Assembly: GCA_031763025.1 (NCBI GenBank) | Contig: JASSKH010000009.1 | Span: 248,001-312,000, forward strand | Direction: 5' to 3' | Source of the DNA: Macrocystis pyrifera | Taxonomy: Eukaryota > Sar > Phaeophyceae > Laminariales > Laminariaceae | DNA length: 64,000 nucleotides | Shown here: positions 1 to 12,000 of the stretch, one piece after another | How the letters are laid out: every line of letters starts with the position of its first letter | Numbering within the stretch: position 1 is the first letter of the stretch | Notes under the pieces: generated by a model | What the model saw: only the letters and a program-made list of their open reading frames with translations | Databases searched by the model: none | What the model was told of the DNA's origin: nothing | Program-made: the position numbers and the translations under genes

Positions 1-38
1 TAACGGCACCGAGAGCAGAGAAAACAGCGCTTCCGCAG
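1..38 (+). CDS. THADA: THADA exon fragment at window edge (tentative)
   Basis: Open to a good donor (GCAG then GTATGG) at 39. It ends in phase 1, which fits the phase-1 entry of the next recognised exon at 645. The peptide is short and not conserved, so this rests on splice phase only. Confidence 0.35.
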
Positions 39-3000
39 GTATGGCAGAGACAGCAGGAGGCCCGCCGAGTGTGCTTTTTGGGTCGATTTTCGTTATAACG
101 TTTTTCAATATTTGTTCCCTCTGCCCTTCAGTATTTGTTCCCCCTGTAGGGAAAGCGGAAGCAGCACTGCACTACGTGCCTTACATGTGCTTCACCTGGG
201 GCAGTGTCCGGGCATCATGGTTTGATCTATATTGCCAACACCGTTCCGACGTTGGTGCTTCAAATGGCAGAGTGGTAATGTCTTCTTGCCGTAGTTCGAG
301 AGCTTTAAGGTTAGTCACCCAAGCTGCTGCGCCCCAGCAGATAAGACTGCGCGACAAGCGGAGCTGGCAGCCTTGTGGTGAGATAAGATGGCTGAATGGT
401 GGGATACCTCAGGTACCTATACAATAGCGAGGTGATGGGATGGTCAGATGTGATACTGCTGTTACCGTGCTGAGGTTTTCTCAGGTATTTTCACGGGTCG
501 AACCACTTCTCACGGGTAGGGTCGGATCGAGTCACCCAACCCAACCCGCGACAACTTTGAGCTGCCCACATCTGCCCCGACCCGGCCCCCGAGATTTGTA
601 TTTGTTTTCAAACCTTATCCATCCCGACCCGCTGTGTTTTCCAGGCTCGCTGCAGCTGTCTGAGGTGAGGTGGGCTTCTCTGCACGTAGACGAGACCCTC
701 CGCATGTCTGCGCTATCTCTTTTGTGCACTGATCTTCGGATGACCACGGTGCCCCCCGCAGCCGAAATGGACCTCCTCCGGGAGGTGAGAGCGGCCGTAA
801 CGTTTCCGGCATCATCCCATGGCATCGCCGCTGTGTCTTGTGTGCAACCTGTGGTGCCGTGGTCCAATATCAGTGCTGGCGCTAGTGTTAGTTTAGTGTT
901 TTCGGCTATCCTCTGCTGGCAGTCGTTGTATGGGCGGGCTGCAGGTACGCTCTTGGCTGCGCACCTTCGTATCGGTAATGGTTAGGGTTAAGCTATTCAC
1001 CGGACGCAGAGAGCATCGTGAAAATCGCCACTACGTACTATATGGGCTGACATTATGTCCTATTATGTGTACTGTACCTACATTTTGTTTCGGTGTATTT
1101 ATCTTTGTTTCAGTTTTAGTTAGGGTTCGCTCTGCGGTAATACTAGGGGTATGACATGGCTTATGCTGTACCACTCTGTTCCTAATTATTTGCACAGGTT
1201 TTATACTAATATTCAAGCAAAACGGTCCTTATTATTAGGGACAAAGTGGTGGCTAATACCTTATAGCACTTTCTGGGCAAAAAACGTGTGACTGATGGGG
1301 CTCCTCAACTGAACAGCTACCTATTAATAGCAAGGCATGTCTTATTATCGTTTGCAGAGAGCGTCGTCCGTGTACACTTTATGGGTTGACGGTCTGGTCG
1401 GAGAGGCACGTATGATATAGTACTTCCACCGCCCCACCTTGTTTGTACTTCCTTCGTATCGGTATCATCGCTACGGTGGCTCCAATGGGATCCCAAGAGA
1501 TACCAGGAGTACAGACGATGTGCTATTTGGGCAAGCTGTGAAGTCCATATCGGCCAACGTTGCTGCACTTGACAATGTCACTGCTCTTTGTCGTGCGCCT
1601 TGACGCCCTCGATTGTTTTTGTTTTGGCTATGCTCCTTGATGCTCGTGACGATGCCTTTGGTATCTCCGCTCCTCCCCCCCCCCCCCGTTCAACCATTGT
1701 CAAGGTCTTGCCGTACAGCCTCAAGGTCTTCGGCGCCCAGAGCAGGCAGCTTCTTTTGAGGGCGGTGCAGGTCAGTTGCGAGCATTTGTCTATACACTTG
1801 GATAAAATATCCCCCGGCTTCTTCCAGTGGAGAACCTTGTATTTGTGTCGAGGCGGCATCGGCACCCCTCGTAAGATGTCCTCGTGTGCAGACGGCCGTG
1901 AAGCACGTCCATTGACAACACTGGCAGACCGGAAGGAGTGATGCCAGTTGTACGGTATTGGGTGGTGCCTGTGTTGAGCGTGTGGGCGTCACGGCTCCGA
2001 TTTGGTTCACAGTTTTCACATTTATCGTGACAGCATTATCATGATAGCGTTCGTTTTGGTTAGGGTTGTGCGTTCCGTCCAGCGTTCTGCGATCCCGTAG
2101 CCCTCATCGAGCGACCCCCCGTCCGCTGCAGCAATTATGTGATGCTACACCTTACCGGCATGATTATGTCCCGATACTTTCAACGCGGTTCGAACCCACT
2201 CCCCCTCCACACGCACAACGATATCCGCACGGTGCGCGTTGTCACTTTGCGCGGTGCCCAGACTCTGTTTGAGAGAGGACCGTGAGGGTCTGCGGAAAAG
2301 AGCTGTCGGGTCAGGACGCGGGCGGCCCGTCCCAGCTTCACCGGTCCGGATGAGAGAGACCGTGAGGGTCTGCGGAAAAGAGCTGTCGGGGCAGGACGCG
2401 GGCGGCCCGTCCCAGCTTCACCGCGGCTCTGACAGGTTTGGAGTGAACGGCAGCAAACGGCAGAAGCACAAGCCGGCCGACGGTGCACAGTACGGCAGCG
2501 GCAGCGGGAGCGTCGCAAGTTCCTCTGTTTCCGCTGGTGCTGCTGGGGACGGGAAGGAAGGAGGAGGGAGAGACGGCGGCGCAGACGGTCGAGCGCGTGG
2601 AAATATTCGTTCGTTGGCTGGGTGAGGTGAGATGGGTGACAAAAATTGTTTGAGACAACAACGGAAAAGATAAGGACAGTATGGTAAGGGTGTTGTTGTG
2701 CTTTGTCGGTCACAGAGGAGCGCTCTCTATGATGGTAGACGTGGCAGCAGAAGTAGAGATAGTGGTAGACGTGGCCGATTGGGGTGGCGTGTACACAGCG
2801 ATCAGAAGACGCGATGGCGCTGAGCCGTTGGCGACACGTTGGGGGTACTGTAGCTACAACTTGATGGCGTTGCACCGCAGACCAATCGCCCACGGGCTCT
2901 TGTTCATGTTGCAGTTCTGCGTTTTTTTTTACAGCTGGTAGCTGGTAGAGTAAACCGCTAACGTTGCCTTTGACGTGTAAAGTTTTTTTTTCTTATTAAT

Positions 3001-6000
3001 ACATCAGCTGTGAGGTTGAGGATTCCGTCGAAAATCATATTGGCAAGGTGTGTGTGATACTGTTGATATCTCAATCGCACATACTACGGGATATGGAGCG
3101 CATATAGAACATGGTTCTGTCAAATCACATCAACGCCGGCCTTAAGGCCGCGATTGGAACAGCGGTGGCGACCTCTCTTCGCAACCGTCTGCGGTTCGTT
3201 TTGGTGGCGGTGAACCTTTCTTACTGTGTTCTATTGATACTTCAAAAGTAGCTATTCATGGCTAATAGCTACAGTACTGTAGTTGCGCCGGGGTGTTCGA
3301 TGTGGCGATGGTCAGCAACCCCGTCACCTGACTCGCGTGCTAACTCTAACCCTAACCCTACTCACTCGCAATGGCACTCAGATGCATTATTGCACTTAAT
3401 TCTGCGTTTATTCTGCAATTCGGTTATTCTGGTAGGAGGTCCTCCGGAGCTTGTACCCAGGATGCCCGTTCGAGAGGGAGGTACTGGGGCTTGAGATCGT
3501 GCAGCTAGTGTTATCTGAGCTGGTGCCTATGCCGGTAGACCGGTCAAACGGTACCGGTCAGCGCGAGAACGCCCTTGCAAAGGTCCGTTACTGCGTGTCT
3601 GCCATCGAAAAATATCATGAGCACAGGGGGTTTCTGCGGTCGGCGGTCGATTTGTCCACGCAATCCCCTCGGCGTGTTTTGTCACGTCCAACGGTATCTT
3701 GCCTAATTGAGCGCGATTTTAATCGACGGGGGATACATCCTTGAGTTACGGAGCACGGTATCGTGCCGTTTTTCTTCGCCTGCTTTTTTTTTTTCAACCC
3801 GCCGTGGTGATATAGGTGGTTTGACGCCTCTCTGCTGACGAAGGTTACATTTCATACCGTATCGCTCCTCCGATGTGCGTTTTCGTGTTGAAGTGAACAG
3901 TCCATTGCGTCACCAGCCGCTTAGCGAGAGCGGGACAAGCGGCCTTTTTTACAAGAGTGTCCCGAAAGCATTGATTGAATCGTGTGGCATCGCCAGCCCA
4001 ACGAACCGCGTCTTTTGAAAAGGGTCCACCGAATGCTCTGCTGAATCGTCTCCCTCTCACCCACCTCCCGCCTTTATTTTCTTGCCCAATCCGGTGCTCG
4101 TTTCTGTAGGTGGTCTCGTCCTCAATATTCCGCCCCTGCTGGGTGGACACCCTCCTGGCCCTCCTTGGCAGCAGTTGGGACCGCACCCGATCCCTCGCGT
4201 ACTCGGTTCTCGCGCGTTTTCCGTGCCCTCTGGCCGGGTACGAAGGGACTGAAGGGGCCAAGCGTCTCGCGGCCGAAGGTTTGCGCTTGAGTGGAAGCGG
4301 ACGGCAGCAGGAAAGCGACAGGGGGGCTCTCATCCTTCGCCTTGTATTCGTCTCCCACGCGCGAGGGCTGGGGCTGGATGTGCCCCTGTTTGCCGCTGAG
4401 ATTGGAGACAGGGGTAGGGGCGGTGACAGTGACGGTGGCAGCGAGAGCAAAGGGGGTCAGGGTTTAGAGGGGGTCGACATGACTCATATGACTCATTGTT
4501 ATACTGGTGGACAAGAGGAGGCGGGCGCAGACGCGGCAGTGTGCTTCCTGGAGGGACTTCGCGCAGTTCTTTCCCACAGGTTTTGTTATGGTTAGAATTG
4601 GGTTTGTTTTTTGTTATGGTTTTGTTTGTTGTCGGCTTTCGGTCAAGTCGATCGCCTGCGGTTGGGTGCCCATTGGTCTGCGCTGCTTTGTGCTGGTGCA
4701 GACGCTGACGTTGATGCGCATGCCTGCATGTATATTGATGAATTGATGGGAAAGAAAAAGGTCGCCGCAGAAAAATATTTGCGAAGCCACTGCACAACCT
4801 GTCAGTTTCTATCGTGTATTTCCTGACCGTAATCTGTCCAACAATGCTCTATCGAGTTTTTCTCCACTCCCACTTGACGCGGGGGGCAGTCGATCCGACT
4901 GAATCCAGATCTGTTTTCTGAGTGCATTGAGTAAAAGGAGAATATGCGGACGGATGTGAAAACGAGGGGCATGTCCACTCACGTTTGCTTCCCGCGATTT
5001 TGGCTTTCGAAAACTCTAACTGCGCAAGGGGGATGGGTCAAGCGCTCACCGCGGTTGTACGAAGTATGGGTTAGAGGATGACCCTAACCCTAACCCTAAC
5101 CCTTGTATGTTCACGACACGGTATACCGCACAATATAACATGTGCCTTATATACCATGTACCTTATGACATGTTCCATATACCATGTGCCTGGTACCGTG
5201 TACCATCTCGAGGCACGAGTACTGTCCGCTGCAGGTGCGCTAACGCCTAAATTTGACGTCGCACGCACGTTTTCCCTCCTCTCAACAGGCTTGGCAATCT
5301 GCAGCGTGTATGGAACGATAGCCTCCAACGACAAGAGGGTACTGCCATCCCCGATGCTCTCGATACCGTAAACACGCCTCCGGTCAGTCCTTCTTCTGTG
5401 GGGGCCAGCATTGCCCTCCTTCCCCATGGCGTGCTCCTAGCCGTACACCACGTATTGCTTGACTCGGGGCAGCCCAAAGGAGGGCGCGCGGCGAAGGGAC
5501 GAAAGCCACGAGGGACGAATCGTCGGTCTGCCCCAGTGACGGCTGATGGAGCTACCAATGACCACACTAATAGTGCTAGTAGTATTGCTGGTGGTGAGGC
5601 TAGGGCTGGGAGCACGCTGTATCTCGAGAAGCGGCGCGCGGTGGTTGGAGCCCTGCTCAAGCAGGCGTTCCGCGCCCTGCGGTTGTCGCTCCTGATCGTG
5701 GGGGAACGCAGTGGCGGTGTAGGAGAGGCACGAGTATGCTACGAGGGCGGTGAGGGGGGAGTGGGCGGGCACTCTTCGTCTCGCGGTGGCGGGGGAAGTG
5801 GACAGTCTGGTGGGGATGATTCAGCGACACAGACCATTCGCCCCGCGCGTAGCGTCAATGCTAACGGACACGTGGGCATGGTTTCGGTCGACTCCCACGG
5901 GCATGCCGTATCGACGCCGTTCGTCACGAGACCGGGCGATTCGTTTGCAGCCGCGGGCGATGACCTTGTGGCGTCCGTCGGGGTCAAGATGGAAGCCGGG

Positions 6001-9000
6001 CGCTCTGCAGCGGAGGGGCAGCGAGCTGTCGTAGGCGCGTGGCTGTTGGCCAAAGAGGCCTGTCGTTGCTTGGCTACCATGGTGACTGCATCGCCTCTCC
6101 CCGCGCCACAGGTGGCACAGACCGAACAGGGAGCGATCTCGTCTGACGCTAACCCTGAGGTCAAAGGAGAGGGTGGGGTGGGTTCGTCTACGCCGGTAGG
6201 CGAGGCAGGAAGTGTGGAGTCTCTTCTCACAGACGCAGACGTGACAAAAATTGGAGACACGCTGCTGGAGTCTCTCCTGTCGCTTAAGCACATGGGGTGT
6301 GTGGCATCTGCTCAGGTGCGCCAGGCGGCGACCGATTCGTTGTTGGCATTGCTGCTGTTGCTGTTGCTGTTCTTGTTGCTGCGTGGGTTAACTCTTTTAC
6401 TACTGTAACAATGACCCCACACTACTGCCAAGTAGTTTTTATGCATGAATGTGGGTGTAGTTCTGAGTTGTTTTTCACTGTCGATTTGGCCAAAGCAATC
6501 CCCCATTACCTTTGCTTAAGGACGGATACCTTTCCCCCTCTTGTGCGCTCACAAGGCGGCGTTCCAGGCGGTGTGCGAGGCCTTGCTGCATGGAGGGCGG
6601 CGGAACCCCTCGCTCATGTGTCTGCCGTCCCTTTGGCTGGACAAGCTACTCCAGCAGCTCGACGGATCAAAGAAAGAGGTGAGGCCACACTCAACAATGC
6701 CGGGATGTGAGGCGCGTACAGTTGGACCCTACTATTAATAGGTCAAGAACGCACTGTGTCTCTTTCTTGTCCTGCGGTACACCCTTGCCTGGCAAATCCC
6801 TGCCCAAGACTATTTGCTTGTCTTTCTGTTTCTGTCCCTTCTTACAATTACTTCGAGTTTGTTAGTAAGCAGATTGTTTCTAGGGGGTATTCTGTGAGAG
6901 GGCCAGATTTTGTCATGGCGCGCAGGTAAACTGCAAGCTGTCGACTGAGGTGTATAGCAGGTATCTATTGTTTGTCCCAGCGAATAACCCTGCGAGCGAC
7001 ATTTTTTTTGTAACCTCGGTGAGTTGGGCAAACATTGCACTATGAATCTTTAGCCCGCCACACTTCCACATCGAAAAAACGTGTCATGCGTCAACCGAAC
7101 CCTGATGTATGGACCGGTAGTACACAGCGTTTGTTGTAATACTCAGCCTTGCCGTCTGTCGACAAGACAGTTGAAGCTTTCTCCTGATCGTCCAGCACCT
7201 CGTTTGAGTACCAAGTGATAACAGATTATTCCAAGTCAGACGACGACTGATACCCAGGTACAAATTCGTGTGCTCCAGCTCTGTGTACGCATGCATGATC
7301 AATCGATCATATCGGTTAGCATGGGATGATATGAGACAATCTAAGCGCCGCTCGCGTGTGTCGCTCCTTTCGGTTGGCGTAACCCGGTGGATGCCTTGAT
7401 TCGCCGGCAACCTTATCCTACTCTGCATGGGATCGCGGGATCGATGTGTTTGGTTTGGGGACCGCCATGACGGCTAGTTCGTGCTCCGACGCAGTACTGG
7501 ATTGGCCTTGGCCTTTGCTTCAATCCTCCGGGCGGAGCCGAGGTGAGTCGTTGCGGTGCCTGTGGTTTAACCTTACCTCGAAATTCGAGAGGGCACTTTG
7601 GTGCGAACACGTGATGTGCTTTGGCAAGCTGCGATGCCCCTCGCCTCTTCATCCGAGCAATCACAGTTCGCTTCGATTCAACAAACGACGACGACCGTAT
7701 GAAACAGGCGGTTCCCCAATAAGTCAATAAGTCCTGGCGTGTTGCCCTATTCATTTTTTGGGTTTTTTCGGTTCCTTTTGAAAACGTTGCTCGCCACTCG
7801 ACCTTTTCCCAATATACAATGGAAATACCTAGGGTTTCACGGTGTGATATAAATCCGAAACCGCCCTGAACACTTTCTCATTAATCTCTGAATATAAGGT
7901 AGTGTGATATTAATATTACTTGTGCACGACTCGCGCATAAAAAAAAACGTAAATTTGCTTCAATATGATATGTGAAGCGAGAAGAGGTAAAAAAAACGGG
8001 AATGGATCGATATCATCCCCTGCCCAGATACCCGGAATATTTGTGCTCCACATTTTCCCAGGAAGGAAATATGTCAATTTTTAAGGTCACTTTACAACAT
8101 GAATAATATGTTTTTTCCATAGTTTTATTAAGGTGTTTTAGTCTTTTGGCCTCTCAAAAAAGGGCCTACCATCTTGAAGGGCCATGAAGTCGGAGTATGC
8201 CGGGGATGTTACCGGCTGGGAAAATAGTTTTCCAGAACGAGGCTGCAGAGCAATGGCAAGAAGAAAAGGAAAAGGCGAAGGAAGAAAATGAAAGGACAAA
8301 AAATTATGATGCCTGGAATCGAACCCTCGACCCAAAATTCAAAGTATCCACTTCGAACCTCATTGCTACTGTTGAAACTACGTTATATTTGGGGACAGGC
8401 TGAAAGGGATCCCTACCGCATGAAGTGCCCTCCGGTCCGGCTTTCATTGAGGCTGTAGTCTACAGCAGGAGATACCCCTGCTTGTAGTCTCGAAGTGCGA
8501 GCAACACTTTCAGATTTGCATGGGGCATCCGGCACGTCGGAACCTCCTTCTGCCTGCATGCGTCTCTCGCTTCCCCCCCCCGATGTTTATCTGTGCCACG
8601 CCCTTAGGTTCTGTTCTATTGCTCAAAAAGAGATACGTCGCACCTAGCTTAAAGGCTTGCGCCATCCCGCCGGCCCCTTCCTTTCTGACCCTGGCCCTTT
8701 CTATGACTCGTATCTTGTTCGTGGGCTGCTTGTGTGCCCGTGAATGTGTCGTGCCGCGTGCCTCTTGCCCGTGCCTCAGGAGTGTTGACCCTGTGCTATT
8801 GCCTCGCTGTATGCGTCACCTCCTCGCGTTGGCACAACCCCAACGTTGTGACCCCTCGGACATCGACCGAGCGCTCGGGCAAAGGGCTGCTCCGGCAGGC
8901 GATTGGAAAAGCACGGTGCATGCCCTCAATGTGCTCCGGGTGGTTTTCGCGGATGCCACGCTGGCGGACGACATCGGTCCGTATGTCACCCAGGCGAGGC

Positions 9001-12000
9001 AAAAAAAGCCAGCCTGCTTTCTGTATGTGTTTAGGGCAGTGTCGGTATTTCATTGCGCTGTGAAGCCCTCTTCGCTGAGCGATTGAGCTATTAATAGCTT
9101 GTTTCCCATGGATTCTGACGTGAGTCCGATGTTTTTGCCATACTCGTTACGCAGCGCTCATTTTGACCAGGGGGGCGATAAAAAGGCAAAACGAACATAG
9201 AAATGTGCTTGTTTGTTTTCCTACTGCTTGTACGTATCAATGGATTACCATGGGATGCAATGGGTTATGATATATAGGGTTGGGGTGCATGCACCCGAGG
9301 AAAAGAGCGACCCGCCACTAATCAAAAATATGGTGATCGTGCTCATCACTGATGAACATGTTTCGTCGTTGGCTCGTTTCTGTCTTTTCGTTGTTTTTTG
9401 TCGACACCCATGTCCAACAGGCGACGATGGCGGCTGTTTGCGGATTCGAGGATCCCACCTGGGCCGTGCGGAACTCGTCGATGATGGTGTTTGCTTCTAT
9501 CATGCAGAGGGCAGTAGGCGGCGCGAAGAATTCTGGCCCCGCCAACTCCTGTGAGTGCCTATCACACACGTCACACGCACCTTTTAAATCTCGTTCATGT
9601 TTGCACCCTCTTTTTTGGCGACGAAATGCTTGGAATTGGTGTGGGAGAAGTTTTGCGGTAATTAAAAGGGTTGGGGACCGCGGAAATAACTTACGACACA
9701 CGTGCGGTTTCGTGTCGGGTACTGGAGTTGATAGTAGCGCCAGTCGCCCTCCTGGCTTGCTGTGAACTTCCGATAACTTATATCCCGAGGATATTCTCCA
9801 TCCAGAGATGTACTCGTAGTACTCGAAGCAATACATGTCGAGGAATGTCTCTATTATGAGGTGTGCTCAAACTGTGATTAGTGCATTGCCGAACACTGTG
9901 TGGCGTGTGAGATATGGAGACAATTTTAGGTTATTGCAGTGTACTGTGTCCATACGATACCCGTCTGTGACTGAATTTATACAGGTGATGTCGGTTGGTG
10001 ACGGCATAATAACCATTGGCTACAACGGGTGACGGGTTCCAAGCTTGTGTTCCGTAAGCGAACTCTTGGGGTACCCGGGCACATCCCGAAATATGACACA
10101 ACATAACCAGATTTGTAACACAAGGTATATTATGTACCAGGCACTACGCCAAATACTCCCCTGAGGAATCACTGTTCACTTCGGCCGAGGAAAAACAACA
10201 CAGGGGAAGGAGTGATTCCAACGTCACCTCGGGTAGTGTATATAACCCTAACCCTAGCGATGTGCATTATGGATTCAAACTTGTACCCGTACTGTGTGTC
10301 TCATCGATTTATTTCGTTGGTGTGCGCTATAACCCATACTGATGCGTGTACTATCGATGCGCTCATATGTTTCGGTGGCGCGCGTCCGATGGCTCGGTGG
10401 CTCTTGACAGATTCAGATGGAGCGAAACGCCCTCACTCTGGTAGAGGCGCCATCACTGCAGAGGCGTTTTTTCCAGCAGCATTCAAAGTAAGAACTGTCA
10501 CCAGGCGAAGTGAGATGTATTTTTCCCTCTGCCATGCCCAAAGTACCCAATGACCATGTCTTTCCCTCTTCACCCTGGGTTCCTGGCTTATACGCTGGAG
10601 ACTTCTTTGTGTTTGCTACTGCTAAGCTCGGCACCAGTACAGCAAACGGTGTTCGGCCAGCGGATTTAGACTGCGAGGATAGTAGCTATGGAGATGGTAG
10701 TTTTGAGAGTCATCCGCGATGTACAGACCACCTGCTGACAATGGCGATAGGTTGATTGTGGGTGCGAGGGCTCTTACGTGAGAAAAACGAGGCTTACCCC
10801 CCCGCCGCCGACCGTTTCTAGTGTTCCATCCTGACTCTAAGGTCGTATAAGTTCTCCGTTCGGTGTGCATTGCTTGAGTACTTGCGTGCTTGACGCTGTC
10901 CGTTTGTTTTGTATCGGCTCTCGTCGTCTACCTCGCCGCGCGGACAGGCTCCACCCGTTCCTCCTGTCTCAGTTGAAGAGGGCGGCAGACCATGCCTCCC
11001 AAGATAAGGCTGGCGCTAGTCCTACCACTCATGCTGAGGCGCTTGACGGACAAGAAGGGCCGCCAGCGGCGAAGGGTACGAGTAGAGCGGAGATGCACCC
11101 GGTGCTTTACCCCATCTTGCTCCTCCTCGCCAGACTCGGGGCGAGTGGCGGGGCAGCCGATCCGGAAGCAGAACAAAATGAGGTAAGGGAGAGGAGGCGA
11201 GATTGTCGGATTGGCTTGGTTTTTCTCTAGTAAGGAGTTGTTTGCCCGAGCACACCGGAAAGACGGGTCCGACCGGATAGGCGTCACTGCCTCCATGCGA
11301 GGATCACTGGTCGGGTCGGGTCACACCCGACCCGACACGCGAAATGTTGGTAACCTCCTGACGCGACCCGACCCTACCCGTTAGATTTAAAAAACCTCCT
11401 CATCCGACCCGCCCGACCCGCGAGATTTAATCACCTCTTGACCCGACCCGACCTAACGTCGTGAGATTTTGAACACCTCCTGACCCGACTCCACCCGACC
11501 CGCCAGACTCCGATTGACCTGTGAGATAGGGGACTGTTGCGGGTCGGGTCACCTCCACACACGAAATCATGTATCTCGACCCGCGGGTCCGGCTCGTGGG
11601 TCGACACTTCAAAAGGAATATATTATTCATTTTTGCACCCCATAGTGATGCGGCCTGGCTGTAGTGGGCATGGATGGGTGCGGGCATGCAAATATGCATT
11701 TGGCGGTGCTTTCATGTTTGACTCTGAAAGCAAAGGAGGGTTATTCACTGTTGATGCGAGAGAAGCCTTTGGGCAGAAAGCAGGAAGTCTTTGAGGTGTC
11801 GGATCTGCGGACCAAATACGCGGATGAGAGCCCGCGGGTCAGTAGCAAAGAACTCGCGGGTCCTATTGTCCCGACCCGCGAGTAGCCCGTTTCTCGCGGG
11901 TAATAACCTGACCCGTACCGTAAGCTTTTCATCACTTCTATATCCGACCCGACCCGTGAGATTTGTAAAAGGTTTGACCCGACCCGACCCGTGAGATTCG

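Noticed and set aside
2180..2893. 237-codon minus-strand frame over the THADA exon
   Set aside because: Shadow of the plus-strand THADA exon and the 80-bp duplication; Arg/Ser/His composition typical of antisense to GC-rich coding DNA.
5739..6293. Minus-strand 184-codon frame
   Set aside because: Antisense shadow of the large THADA exon 5289-6315.
8290..8370. Minus-strand GGTTCGATTCC resembling a tRNA T-loop / B box
   Set aside because: Only two base pairs of T stem form and there is no acceptor pairing with the region 70 bases upstream; intronic coincidence or very old remnant.
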